Assembly (NCBI GenBank): GCA_964421085.1
Contig: CAYQVO010000049.1
Span: 1-21,434 of the forward strand
Direction of reading: 5' to 3'
DNA length: 21,434 nucleotides
Source of the DNA: CAYQVO01 sp964421085
Lineage (GTDB): Bacteria; Bdellovibrionota_C; UBA2361; CAYQVO01
The notes beneath the pieces were generated by a model that ran no database searches, was not told the origin of the DNA, and saw nothing but the letters and a program-made list of their open reading frames with translations. The translations under genes were made by a program, and so were the position numbers. This document shows positions 8,695 through 15,744 of the stretch, piece after piece; within the stretch, counting starts at the first letter, position 1; every line of letters starts with the position of its first letter.

Positions 8695-10088
8695 AATTAC
8701 TGCCCGTATTGATTTCAGCCGTGTTGTCTTCCATCACCCCGGCCATCTCACAGGATGCGAACCTGACCATCCTCTCTCCTCACTGGGAAGGAATCAGATA
8801 CGAATTCGAATGGGCATTTCAGGATTATTACAGGAGCAGTACGGGAAAGGAGATCTCGTTCACCTGGCTTGACGTGGGAGGCACTTCCCAGATACTCAGG
8901 TTCATTCGCTCCGAGTTCGACCGCACTCCGGACGGCATCAACGTGGACATCTTTTTCGGGGGCGGGATTGAGCCTTATGAAGAACTGAGCAGAATGCGTC
9001 TGCTCCATGCGTATAAACTCCCCCCGGACGCCCTGGATATCGTGTCGCAGGACATAGGCGGAGTGCCTCTGATCGGAAAGGATTTCATGTGGTACGCGCC
9101 TGTCCTCGGAAGTTTTGGAATTCTCTGCAACAGTGAGGTGCTTCAGCTTCTCGGCATGCCTCGTCCTGCAACCTGGGAAGATGTGACGCACCCGCAGTTC
9201 CATTCATGGGTCGCTTCAACAGATCCCCGGAAGAGCGGAAGCGGCCATATGATTTACGAAATCATTCTTCAGGCATATGGCTGGGACAAAGGGTGGGATG
9301 TCCTTTTCGGAACAGGACGGAATATCAGAACCTTCAGCGACCAGTCCAATCAACCGGCGAAAGATGTTGAAGCAGGAGAAGTGGCGTGCGCCTTTGCCTA
9401 TGACACTCAGGCCTGGTGGGCGCAGAAGAGATACGGCGAAGAGAAGATGCCGTTCATTGTTCCTGAAGATCTCACTGTCGTTGTGCCCGATGCGGTCGGC
9501 ATTCTGAAAGGCGCGCCGCATCTGAAAGAGGCCCGGCTCTTTCTGGAGTTCCTGATGAGTCCTGCAGGGCAGCGTCTGTGGATACGCCCCAGGGGAACCC
9601 CCGGCGGGCCGAAGAATTACGATCTTGCGCGGATGCCGGTACTGTCCAGCGTTTACGCTGAAGAAGGGGCCAGACTTGTGCGCTTCAATCCTTTCAACTG
9701 GCGCAACGCGTTCGAGCTCGACGCGGAAAAAGCTGCGAAAAGGTGGAACGTGCTCAACGACCTTCTTGGAACATTCGTCGTAGATTCCCACTCCGTCCTG
9801 AGGGAACTTCCTGAGGGGGCTCCTTTTCCTTCGGTACCTTCGGAACGCGCTGCCGCATTTGCCGCTCTCAAGTGGGACGACCCGGTAGAACGCGACAGGA
9901 CAATTCAGTCATGGAAGGAAGAGTGCAGGCGTTCCTTTCCAGCTTCTGATTCACGACGCTCGATTATTCTGCTCCTGCTGCCGTGGGCCTTTATTATTCC
10001 TCTGATTCTGTTCCGCGTGCTGTACACAAAGCGGAAGAAACGGGTTTCCGCAGACCTTTACACTCGCACGCCCTCTGGCATAGGATAA
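8691..10088 (+). CDS. ABC solute-binding protein with C-terminal membrane anchor (FbpA-like class)
   Basis: 465 residues. An N-terminal signal peptide (LLPVLISAVLSSITPAIS) is followed by a type II periplasmic binding fold: ILSPHWEGIRYEFEWAFQ, DIFFGGGIEPYEEL, a mid-protein YAPVLGSFGILCNSEVLQLL, then TWEDVTHPQFHSWVASTDPR and the late EARLFLEFLMSPAGQRLW, all typical of the Fe3+/polyamine-type cluster. Unusually, residues ~422-444 form a hydrophobic helix (IILLLLPWAFIIPLILF) followed by TKRKKR, so the protein is probably tethered to the inner membrane with the binding domain outside. It starts at TTG 8691, overlapping the upstream stop (TTGA). No transporter core lies beside it; the permease and ATPase at 1-2154 are of the matching class. 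Substrate is not determined. Confidence 0.87.
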   Translation: MKLLPVLISAVLSSITPAISQDANLTILSPHWEGIRYEFEWAFQDYYRSSTGKEISFTWLDVGGTSQILRFIRSEFDRTPDGINVDIFFGGGIEPYEELSRMRLLHAYKLPPDALDIVSQDIGGVPLIGKDFMWYAPVLGSFGILCNSEVLQLLGMPRPATWEDVTHPQFHSWVASTDPRKSGSGHMIYEIILQAYGWDKGWDVLFGTGRNIRTFSDQSNQPAKDVEAGEVACAFAYDTQAWWAQKRYGEEKMPFIVPEDLTVVVPDAVGILKGAPHLKEARLFLEFLMSPAGQRLWIRPRGTPGGPKNYDLARMPVLSSVYAEEGARLVRFNPFNWRNAFELDAEKAAKRWNVLNDLLGTFVVDSHSVLRELPEGAPFPSVPSERAAAFAALKWDDPVERDRTIQSWKEECRRSFPASDSRRSIILLLLPWAFIIPLILFRVLYTKRKKRVSADLYTRTPSGIG

Positions 10089-10093
10089 GGAAT

Positions 10094-10549
10094 ATGTCGT
10101 CGTCTTCATCTTCAAATGCCCTTTCGAATCCTGTCGCGTTCCACGGTCCGGACTGCATACGCTGCCTTCGCCGCAAACTGAATGCACTCGGAGTCGCGAG
10201 TTTTTTCGTGAAAGACGGTGTCTGGGTGCTTTCCGACTACGAGGACTCCGTTCCGAGCTCGGATGCCGAGTTCCGCGTCTGTTTCATGCTGAGGTTGAAC
10301 ATTCCTCAGATTGTTTCGGACTCGGAGAAGGGCATAATTCTAAATTCCGCGCAGGAGCTGGCCTCCGCAGTGCCTGAAATCAACCGTCTCTTTGATGACT
10401 GTGTCTTAATGGGTGCCCGCACTGTATTTGAGGGGCTGGGCGGTGTCAGGATCGCATGGCGTGAGACTGACGCGCCGTTCACGCAGGAGGAACTCGATGC
10501 CCTCGCATGTTTCGGGGACTGTCCGGCAGACTGCCGCCCGCACGAGTAG
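10094..10549 (+). CDS. Small Cys-containing protein of unknown function
   Basis: 151 residues from ATG 10094 (MSSSSSSNAL), with AAGG at 10087-10090 in front and only five bases after the binding-protein stop; it is the third gene of the 7873-10549 operon. An N-terminal CIRC (CxxC) in HGPDCIRCLRRKL and a C-terminal cluster CFGDCPADC suggest metal or redox chemistry. No signal peptide or membrane helix is visible. The middle (EFRVCFMLRLNIPQIVSD) looks like a compact alpha/beta domain. I do not recognise the family. An open frame extends back to 9983 but overlaps the binding protein and is not used. The stop codon sits in a hairpin shared with the next, convergent gene. Confidence 0.7.
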   Translation: MSSSSSSNALSNPVAFHGPDCIRCLRRKLNALGVASFFVKDGVWVLSDYEDSVPSSDAEFRVCFMLRLNIPQIVSDSEKGIILNSAQELASAVPEINRLFDDCVLMGARTVFEGLGGVRIAWRETDAPFTQEELDALACFGDCPADCRPHE

Positions 10550-10565
10550 GCGCAAGCACCTACTC
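10544..10565. terminator. Short hairpin containing the stop codons of both convergent genes
   Basis: GAGTAGG (10544-10550) pairs perfectly with CCTACTC (10559-10565) around an 8-base loop. The TAG of the plus-strand gene is in the left arm and the TAG of the minus-strand gene is in the right arm. A short CTTT follows on the plus side. A compact two-way terminator is the likely role; stem length of 7 bp is modest. Confidence 0.55.
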
Positions 10566-11321
10566 TTTCCCCTGCGTTTTCTCCTGCATTTTCCCCTGCG
10601 TCAATTCTTCCAGAGTCGGGTTCTTTTTGAAGCTGACCCGCTCCTTCGCATGGGTCCCAAGAATGCTCTTGTCCGCAAAAAAAACAATGGGTATAAGCGA
10701 AGCTTTCAGAATTACAACCGGCAGATCCATTATGCTTTTCGTTATGCCCATACTCTCGGAGATCATCATCGAACCGGCGATGTTCAGCACATGGACACCG
10801 ATCGAAAGGCCGATGACAATATAGAAGAAACGGATGGAATATGTCTTTTTATGCCAGAGCAGTATCGCCACGATGAACAGCGCGGTAGATGTCGCGAATT
10901 CCAGAACTCCGGATATGACGTACCACAACCGGTACCATTCAGGGAGATGAAGAAATTTCCTGAGAGCGAAGTCTGTCTCTCTGAGACTTCGGAGAAGAGG
11001 GGAATTATTATCGAGAAACATCTGAACGAAAGGGATTATACCGTCCAGAATCTGGATTTTTATCTTAAGGCCGCCTGCGACGATGAACCTCCACACGCCG
11101 AGAAGATGTCCCCAGAATCCCAGCATCACCGCGACAAATGCCGTGAATTCGAGCCACAGGGGCCTTTGAAAAGCAAGTCTCATTGTATCCTTATACTCCA
11201 CGACGCAATGATGGCACCAGCCCCCGGCTCCCTCAAAAGTCGCGTGTACAGGGCGGAAGCACGGCGTTTTGCACACGCATTCCAGATTCCGATTCTCTTC
11301 TTGCCCGACCTGGGCGATCAA
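10560..11321 (-). CDS. Unknown membrane protein with possible Cys-rich N terminus
   Basis: Up to 253 residues from TTG 11321. There are about four hydrophobic segments (LEFTAFVAVMLGFWGHLLGV; VISGVLEFATSTALFIVAIL; FFYIVIGLSIGVHVLNIAGS; IMDLPVVILKASLIPIVFF), with loops containing LRETDFALRKFLHLPEWYRL. The first ~40 residues hold CVCKTPC and WCHHC, which could be a small zinc-binding knuckle before the first helix. The start is uncertain: ATG 11183 (MRLAFQRPL, 207 residues) has a good AAGGA four bases upstream and would drop the Cys-rich part. The last residues are a threefold TQGK/MQEK repeat. Divergent from the SpmAB-like gene, with 18 bases between starts if TTG 11321 is right. I do not recognise the family. 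Confidence 0.72.
   Translation of the reverse strand: MIAQVGQEENRNLECVCKTPCFRPVHATFEGAGGWCHHCVVEYKDTMRLAFQRPLWLEFTAFVAVMLGFWGHLLGVWRFIVAGGLKIKIQILDGIIPFVQMFLDNNSPLLRSLRETDFALRKFLHLPEWYRLWYVISGVLEFATSTALFIVAILLWHKKTYSIRFFYIVIGLSIGVHVLNIAGSMMISESMGITKSIMDLPVVILKASLIPIVFFADKSILGTHAKERVSFKKNPTLEELTQGKMQEKTQGKE
10566..10601. repeat. Three in-frame 12-base tandem repeats
   Basis: On the minus strand three units (acgcaggggaaa, atgcaggagaaa, acgcaggggaaa) encode TQGK-MQEK-TQGK just before the final Glu and stop of the membrane protein. The outer units are identical and the middle one differs at two bases. A recent slippage expansion of the C-terminal tail is likely. Confidence 0.85.
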
Positions 11322-11339
11322 TGGCAGAGTTTGAATACC

Positions 11340-12668
11340 ATGCGCGATGACAAATCAAAAGAAAGCCTTGGCGCGATGAGCACCGTGTTTCTCGTCTTTG
11401 TCGGCGGCGCGATACTCACCGCGGCAGCCACCGGACGAATGAAGGAGATATCGGATGCAAGTTTCCAGGCCGCGAAAGACTCTGTGTCGCTGGCAATCAG
11501 CCTCATAGGCATCATGGCGCTGTGGCTTGGGCTTGTCCGCATCCTCGAAGTTGGAGGGTTCATGCATTCCCTTGCAAAGATCGTAAAGCCGGTAATGATC
11601 AGACTGTTTCCTGATGTCCCGGAGGGACACCCCGCCATGTCGGCGATGGTTCTCAACATTTCCGCGAACATGCTCGGACTTGGAAACGCCGCCACCCCTC
11701 TTGGCATAAAAGCGATGACTGAACTCAACCGCCTCAATCCCCTGCCCGGTACTGCAACGAACGCCATGTGTCTTTTTGTGGCGCTTCACACGTCGAGCAT
11801 CACCCTTTTTCCGCTCGGGACCATCGGGGTGCGCGCTGCGGCCGGCGCTGCAAATCCCGCAAACATATTCCTTCCGACGCTTCTCGCGACGATGGTCGCC
11901 ACCGTTACCGGATGCACTGTCGCAATTATGCTTGCAAAGAGAGACAAAGGATACGCGTCTGCTGTCGCTGGACTTGCCCCGGCACACGATGAAACGCAGG
12001 CTTCCGACGTTCTGCCCGATTACTCATCGTTCGTTCAGACTCCAACCCGCCTTCGCCGGCTGGTTGCCTTGAGTTCTCTTGCGGTTTTTCTCGTGTTTCT
12101 TGTATTTCATGCGGTCAAATCTCAAAATCCCGGCGCGTTTCTGGTCGACCAGGTTCTTTCATTCTGGCTTATGCCGGTTCTCATGCTCCTTATTCTCACA
12201 TACGGACTTGCGCGAGGCGTAAAGGTTTACGAGGCGGTGACTGACGGGGCGAAGCAGGGCTTTGAGGTTGCTGTGAGGATAATTCCTTTTCTTGTCGCAA
12301 TTCTCGTCGGCATTGCCATGTTCCGCGCGTCAGGCGCGATGGATGCCGTGGCTTCCATGATCTCTCCCTTTACGCGGCTTTTCGGAATGCCTCCGGAGGT
12401 TCTACCGATGGCGCTGGTGCGCCCGCTTTCAGGAAGCGGAGCCTTTGCCGTGATGAGCTCGCTCGTGCAGCAGGATCCGAATTCATATTCCGCCTATCTT
12501 GCCTCCGTCATTCAGGGCGCGATGGATACGACCTTCTACACAATCGCCGTTTATTTCGGCGCCGTTAAGGTTTCCCGCGTACGGCATGCGATCTTCGCGG
12601 GGCTTACTGCGGACATCGTCGGAATCATCGCCGCATGCTTGATTTGCAGTGTTCTCTGGCAGGCGTGA
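11340..12668 (+). CDS. spmAB: Fused SpmA-SpmB-like membrane protein (nucleoside-recognition/Gate domains)
   Basis: 442 residues. The first half matches spore maturation protein A: GRMKEISDASFQAAKDSVSL, IGIMALWLGL, then NMLGLGNAATPLGIKAMTEL and NAMCLFVALHTSSITLFP. The second half, from about residue 230, matches SpmB: VKVYEAVTDGAKQGFEVAVR, RPLSGSGAFAVMSSLVQQDP, IQGAMDTTFYTIAVYFGAV and VRHAIFAGL. Several membrane helices lie in each half. Such proteins occur as separate genes in endospore formers and as fusions in many non-sporulating bacteria, where their transport role is unsettled. I start at ATG 11340 (MRDDKSKE); ATG 11376 (MSTVFLVF) is possible and closer to SpmA's usual start. The open frame goes back to 10413 but that part runs through the opposite gene. 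No sporulation genes are visible in the window. Confidence 0.92.
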   Translation: MRDDKSKESLGAMSTVFLVFVGGAILTAAATGRMKEISDASFQAAKDSVSLAISLIGIMALWLGLVRILEVGGFMHSLAKIVKPVMIRLFPDVPEGHPAMSAMVLNISANMLGLGNAATPLGIKAMTELNRLNPLPGTATNAMCLFVALHTSSITLFPLGTIGVRAAAGAANPANIFLPTLLATMVATVTGCTVAIMLAKRDKGYASAVAGLAPAHDETQASDVLPDYSSFVQTPTRLRRLVALSSLAVFLVFLVFHAVKSQNPGAFLVDQVLSFWLMPVLMLLILTYGLARGVKVYEAVTDGAKQGFEVAVRIIPFLVAILVGIAMFRASGAMDAVASMISPFTRLFGMPPEVLPMALVRPLSGSGAFAVMSSLVQQDPNSYSAYLASVIQGAMDTTFYTIAVYFGAVKVSRVRHAIFAGLTADIVGIIAACLICSVLWQA

Positions 12669-12711
12669 GAATCCTCACACCCTGTCGTTCAGCACATCGT
12701 CAGAAGGCGTA

Positions 12712-12734
12712 TCGAGCAACTCCTGCGCGCTCGA
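12712..12734. terminator. Weak hairpin between convergent genes
   Basis: TCGAGC (12712-12717) pairs with GCTCGA (12729-12734) across an 11-base loop in the 73-base space between the SpmAB-like gene and the aldehyde dehydrogenase. No T-tract on either side. A possible shared terminator only. Confidence 0.3.
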
Positions 12735-12741
12735 CCGGGCT

Positions 12742-14364
12742 CTAAAACACAAAATCCGTCGAAAGGAACTTTGACTGCCTCTTCCTCAGTATTTCCGTCA
12801 ATATCTGCTTGTTATCCTCCGTCTCTTTCGCTGCGACCAGCGTCCGGATGGAAAAGACCCGCAGGGCGTCTGAAACGGACAAGGTGCCCTCGGCCGAGTC
12901 TTTCCGCCCCGTAAAGGGCAGCTCATCAGGGCCCCGCTGACACTGGGCATTGAGATTGACCCGGCAGACCTGATTTACGAGGGGATCGACAAGACTCGCG
13001 ATTACGGCAGGGTCGTCTCCGAAGATAGAGACCTGCTGACCGTAATTTGACTCCTGAATGTATCTGACCGCCTCTTCGACCTCATCGAACGGGACGATTG
13101 GAACAAGCGGACCGAACTGCTCTTCCGTGTAGACCCGCATCGCCGGCTTGACAGGACTGAGTACTGCCGGGAAAAAGAGGCTGTGGGCGCACTCTCCGCC
13201 CTTTGAATTAAGAACCTCGGCGCCCTGGTTCCGGGCGTCTTCCATGAGTCCACGGAGATATTCACACTTGCCTGGTTCAGGCAGCGGCGTCACGGCAGCC
13301 CCGGGATCCCAGGGCATACCGGCTTTGAGGGAATCCACTGCGTCTGCAAACTGCTTTCCAAACTCCTCGATGATGCTTCTCTGCACGAAAATTATCTTGA
13401 TGGCGGTGCATCGCTGGCCGTTGAAGGAAAGAGTCCCGAGAAGACATTCCTTGACGGCAACTGCGAGGTCGGCATCCTTCAATATTATGGCGGGGTTTTT
13501 TGCTTCAAGACCAAGCACGGACCGCATCCGGTGAGGCTTCGGGTGCATTACCTTCAGCGAGTCGGCAACGCGGCTGGTGCCGATAAACGCAAAGCAGTCT
13601 ATTTTCCCGGACTTCATCAGCGGCGGTAAAACTTCTCTTCCTTCACCGTACACTGCGTTGACGACTCCTCCCGGAAATGCATCTTTGAACGCCTCGAGCA
13701 GAGGCTCATGAAGAAGCACGCCAAAGCGGGGCGGCTTGAAGACGACCGTGTTGCCCATGATCAGCGCGGGGATCAGAGTCGTATATGTTTCATTCAACGG
13801 ATAGTTGAATGGTCCCATGCAGAGGACCACGCCAAGCGGTGCGCGCCGAACCTGGGCGATTATTGAGTCCTGAATGGAAAACCGCGATGAATTTCGATCC
13901 AGTTCCTTTAGAGCATCAATGGTATCTCTTATGTACACCATGGTCCGGTCGAATTCTTTCTCCGAATCAGGGAGATTTTTCCCGATCTCCCACATCAGGA
14001 GATTCACAACCTGCGCCCGTTTGTCTTTTGCCTTGAAAAGAAAATTCTCGAGGCATCCTATCCTCTCAGGAACCGACATTGTCGGCCATTCTCCAGCTCC
14101 TGAGCCGAAAGCTGAGACAGCAGCGTCAAGAGCTTCCATGGCTTCTTTCTCCGAGAGCCGGGGATAGAACCCCGCTGTTTTCTGCTGAAGACCTCCCGCT
14201 GTTTTCACGTAAACTGGAGATTTAACTTCTCCCATGGGCCCGTTCCATGTCCGAAGCTCGCCGTTTACAAGATACGTGCGCTGCTCGACCGGGGCCGGTG
14301 TTCTAAATGCTTCAGGAATCTGCGATTCAACAGGAAAAAGCGATTCAAGGCCGTTCTTTGCCAT
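12742..14364 (-). CDS. GapN-like NADP-dependent aldehyde dehydrogenase
   Basis: 540 residues of the ALDH superfamily, closest by eye to the non-phosphorylating glyceraldehyde-3-phosphate dehydrogenases (ALDH11/GapN), which oxidise G3P directly to 3-phosphoglycerate with NADP+. Visible motifs: the nucleotide-site stretch MGPFNYPLNETYTTLIPALI then GNTVVFKPPR, FIGTSRVAD, the catalytic Cys in FNGQRCTA, EEQFGPLVPIVPF, and a GapN-like NAQCQRGPDELPFTGRKDSA. In place of the usual LELGGK the protein has LGLEAK, so the general-base Glu appears two residues displaced. It is longer than the ~480 typical of GapN, mainly at both ends. I use ATG 14364 because GGAG stands five bases upstream; GTG 14385 would add seven residues. 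Divergent from cfa. The exact substrate is not proven. Confidence 0.85.
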   Translation of the reverse strand: MAKNGLESLFPVESQIPEAFRTPAPVEQRTYLVNGELRTWNGPMGEVKSPVYVKTAGGLQQKTAGFYPRLSEKEAMEALDAAVSAFGSGAGEWPTMSVPERIGCLENFLFKAKDKRAQVVNLLMWEIGKNLPDSEKEFDRTMVYIRDTIDALKELDRNSSRFSIQDSIIAQVRRAPLGVVLCMGPFNYPLNETYTTLIPALIMGNTVVFKPPRFGVLLHEPLLEAFKDAFPGGVVNAVYGEGREVLPPLMKSGKIDCFAFIGTSRVADSLKVMHPKPHRMRSVLGLEAKNPAIILKDADLAVAVKECLLGTLSFNGQRCTAIKIIFVQRSIIEEFGKQFADAVDSLKAGMPWDPGAAVTPLPEPGKCEYLRGLMEDARNQGAEVLNSKGGECAHSLFFPAVLSPVKPAMRVYTEEQFGPLVPIVPFDEVEEAVRYIQESNYGQQVSIFGDDPAVIASLVDPLVNQVCRVNLNAQCQRGPDELPFTGRKDSAEGTLSVSDALRVFSIRTLVAAKETEDNKQILTEILRKRQSKFLSTDFVF

Positions 14365-14377
14365 TTCAGCTCCGTTT

Positions 14378-14405
14378 TTGCGCACGTTTGAAGGTCACTT
14401 ATGAT
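14378..14405 (+). promoter_or_regulatory. Candidate promoter for the CFA synthase gene
   Basis: TTGCGC (14378-14383), a 16-base spacer, then TATGAT (14400-14405). Transcription would begin near 14412, about 28 bases before ATG 14440. It lies in the short divergent region next to the aldehyde dehydrogenase start. Confidence 0.5.
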
Positions 14406-14439
14406 AGTCTTTCCGGATACAAAAGCGAAGGGGAGCAAA

Positions 14440-15744
14440 ATGGGCGGAAACTCACAGATTGCGGCAACCGATGATTTGTACCGGCAGGAAACTTCCTCTC
14501 CATCTCCGCTGCCGCCCCGAAACGCCGCTCTCCGGGGCTCACTCAAAACCTTCGACAATATCCTCAGGCACATCAACGTGGGTCATCTCTCTCTTCACTG
14601 CCCTGACGGGACCCGGCTTGAGTACGGGAATCCGGAAGCGCGCCTCAATGCCAGGGTCTTTGTCAACAATCAGGACTTTTTCTCCCGCGTTCTGAGCAGC
14701 GCGTCTCTCGCGCTTGGGGAAACATATGTGGAGGGATGGTGGGATGTAGAGGGAGACCGCATCACTGATTTCATCGGTCTTCTTCTTCGCAACCGGCTTT
14801 ATGAAAAAGTCCGGGGGAGTTTTTCGACATTGATCCGCACTGCGTGGGAGCGGATAAAAAACGCGCCGACGACCATCAGCAAAGCGCGAGAATGCGTCTC
14901 TTTCCACTACGATCTGAACAACGACTTCTATTCCTGTTTTCTGGATCCGACAATGGCCTACTCCTGTGGATATCAGTATCATCCGGGAGACTCACTTGAA
15001 GACATGCAGAGACAGAAGTATGACCTGATCTGCGAAAAGCTCGGGCTTGACCGCGGGGGAAAAATGCTCGACATCGGCTGCGGGTGGGGCGGGTTTCTTG
15101 TCCACGCGGCGAAACGCTGCAGAATGCTTCGCGGGAAAGGCATCACGTTGAGCCGGAATCAGCATGAACTCACCGAACAGAGAATCGTCGAGAATCACCT
15201 CGAAAACAGTCTCGAAGTGAAAATTGAGGATTACCGCGAGACGCGTGGTTTCTATGATTTTGTCGTGAGTGTCGGCATGTTCGAACATGTAGGGAGGGAA
15301 TCGTATGGCGAGTTCTTCAGGCGGGCTTCAATTCTCATGAAACCTGATGCTGTCGGCCTGCTGCACACGATAGGACTCACCGATGATCCGGGTGTGAAAC
15401 CGGATCCCTGGATTCAGCGATATATTTTCCCCGGCTCAAGACTTCCCCGGCTCGAAGAGATCGTTTCCGGGATGCAGAGGAACGGCCTCGTGCCTGCGCA
15501 TGTCGAAAATCTCAAGATGCATTATGCTGAGACACTGCGGCACTGGAAGAATAATTTCGAACGGAATTACTCCCGGATCAGGCTTCTGGATCCGAATTTC
15601 GATTCCCGTTTCTTCCGCCTCTGGAACTACTATCTGCAGACGTGCGAGGCATCGTTCAGACACAGTTCGGTGCAGCTTTACCAGATCCTTTTCTGCCGGG
15701 AGGATCACTGGCCTTTCCCCCGGCAGCTGGGTGCGTGGGCATAG
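14440..15744 (+). CDS. cfa: Cyclopropane-fatty-acyl-phospholipid synthase
   Basis: 434 residues. A SAM-dependent enzyme at the inner membrane surface that adds a methylene group to double bonds of phospholipid acyl chains, usually on entry to stationary phase or stress. Motifs in order: NGD-like GETYVEGWWD; the family hallmark HYDLNNDFYSCFLDPTMAYS, containing the active-site Cys region YSCGY; SAM motif I MLDIGCGWGGF; SVGMFEHVG with the bicarbonate-binding Glu; IFPGSRLPRLEEI; and HYAETLRHWKNNFE near the C terminus. The start is fixed by AAGGGGAG (14428-14435) four bases before ATG 14440; a frame open to 14401 is not needed. About 50 residues longer than the E. coli enzyme, mainly at the N terminus. 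Its stop directly abuts the stop of uxaC on the other strand. Confidence 0.94.
   Translation: MGGNSQIAATDDLYRQETSSPSPLPPRNAALRGSLKTFDNILRHINVGHLSLHCPDGTRLEYGNPEARLNARVFVNNQDFFSRVLSSASLALGETYVEGWWDVEGDRITDFIGLLLRNRLYEKVRGSFSTLIRTAWERIKNAPTTISKARECVSFHYDLNNDFYSCFLDPTMAYSCGYQYHPGDSLEDMQRQKYDLICEKLGLDRGGKMLDIGCGWGGFLVHAAKRCRMLRGKGITLSRNQHELTEQRIVENHLENSLEVKIEDYRETRGFYDFVVSVGMFEHVGRESYGEFFRRASILMKPDAVGLLHTIGLTDDPGVKPDPWIQRYIFPGSRLPRLEEIVSGMQRNGLVPAHVENLKMHYAETLRHWKNNFERNYSRIRLLDPNFDSRFFRLWNYYLQTCEASFRHSSVQLYQILFCREDHWPFPRQLGAWA

Noticed and set aside
9983..10093. Upstream extension of the small Cys protein
   Set aside because: It overlaps the C-terminal helix of the binding protein; ATG 10094 with AAGG fits better.
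10413..11339. N-terminal 309 codons of the long open frame ending at 12668
   Set aside because: It is His/Arg/Glu-rich without domain character and runs opposite to a membrane protein with clear helices; the SpmA homology begins only after 11340.
12663..12676. Hairpin GTGAG-AATC-CTCAC at the SpmAB-like stop codon
   Set aside because: Only five base pairs and no T-tract; not convincing as a terminator.
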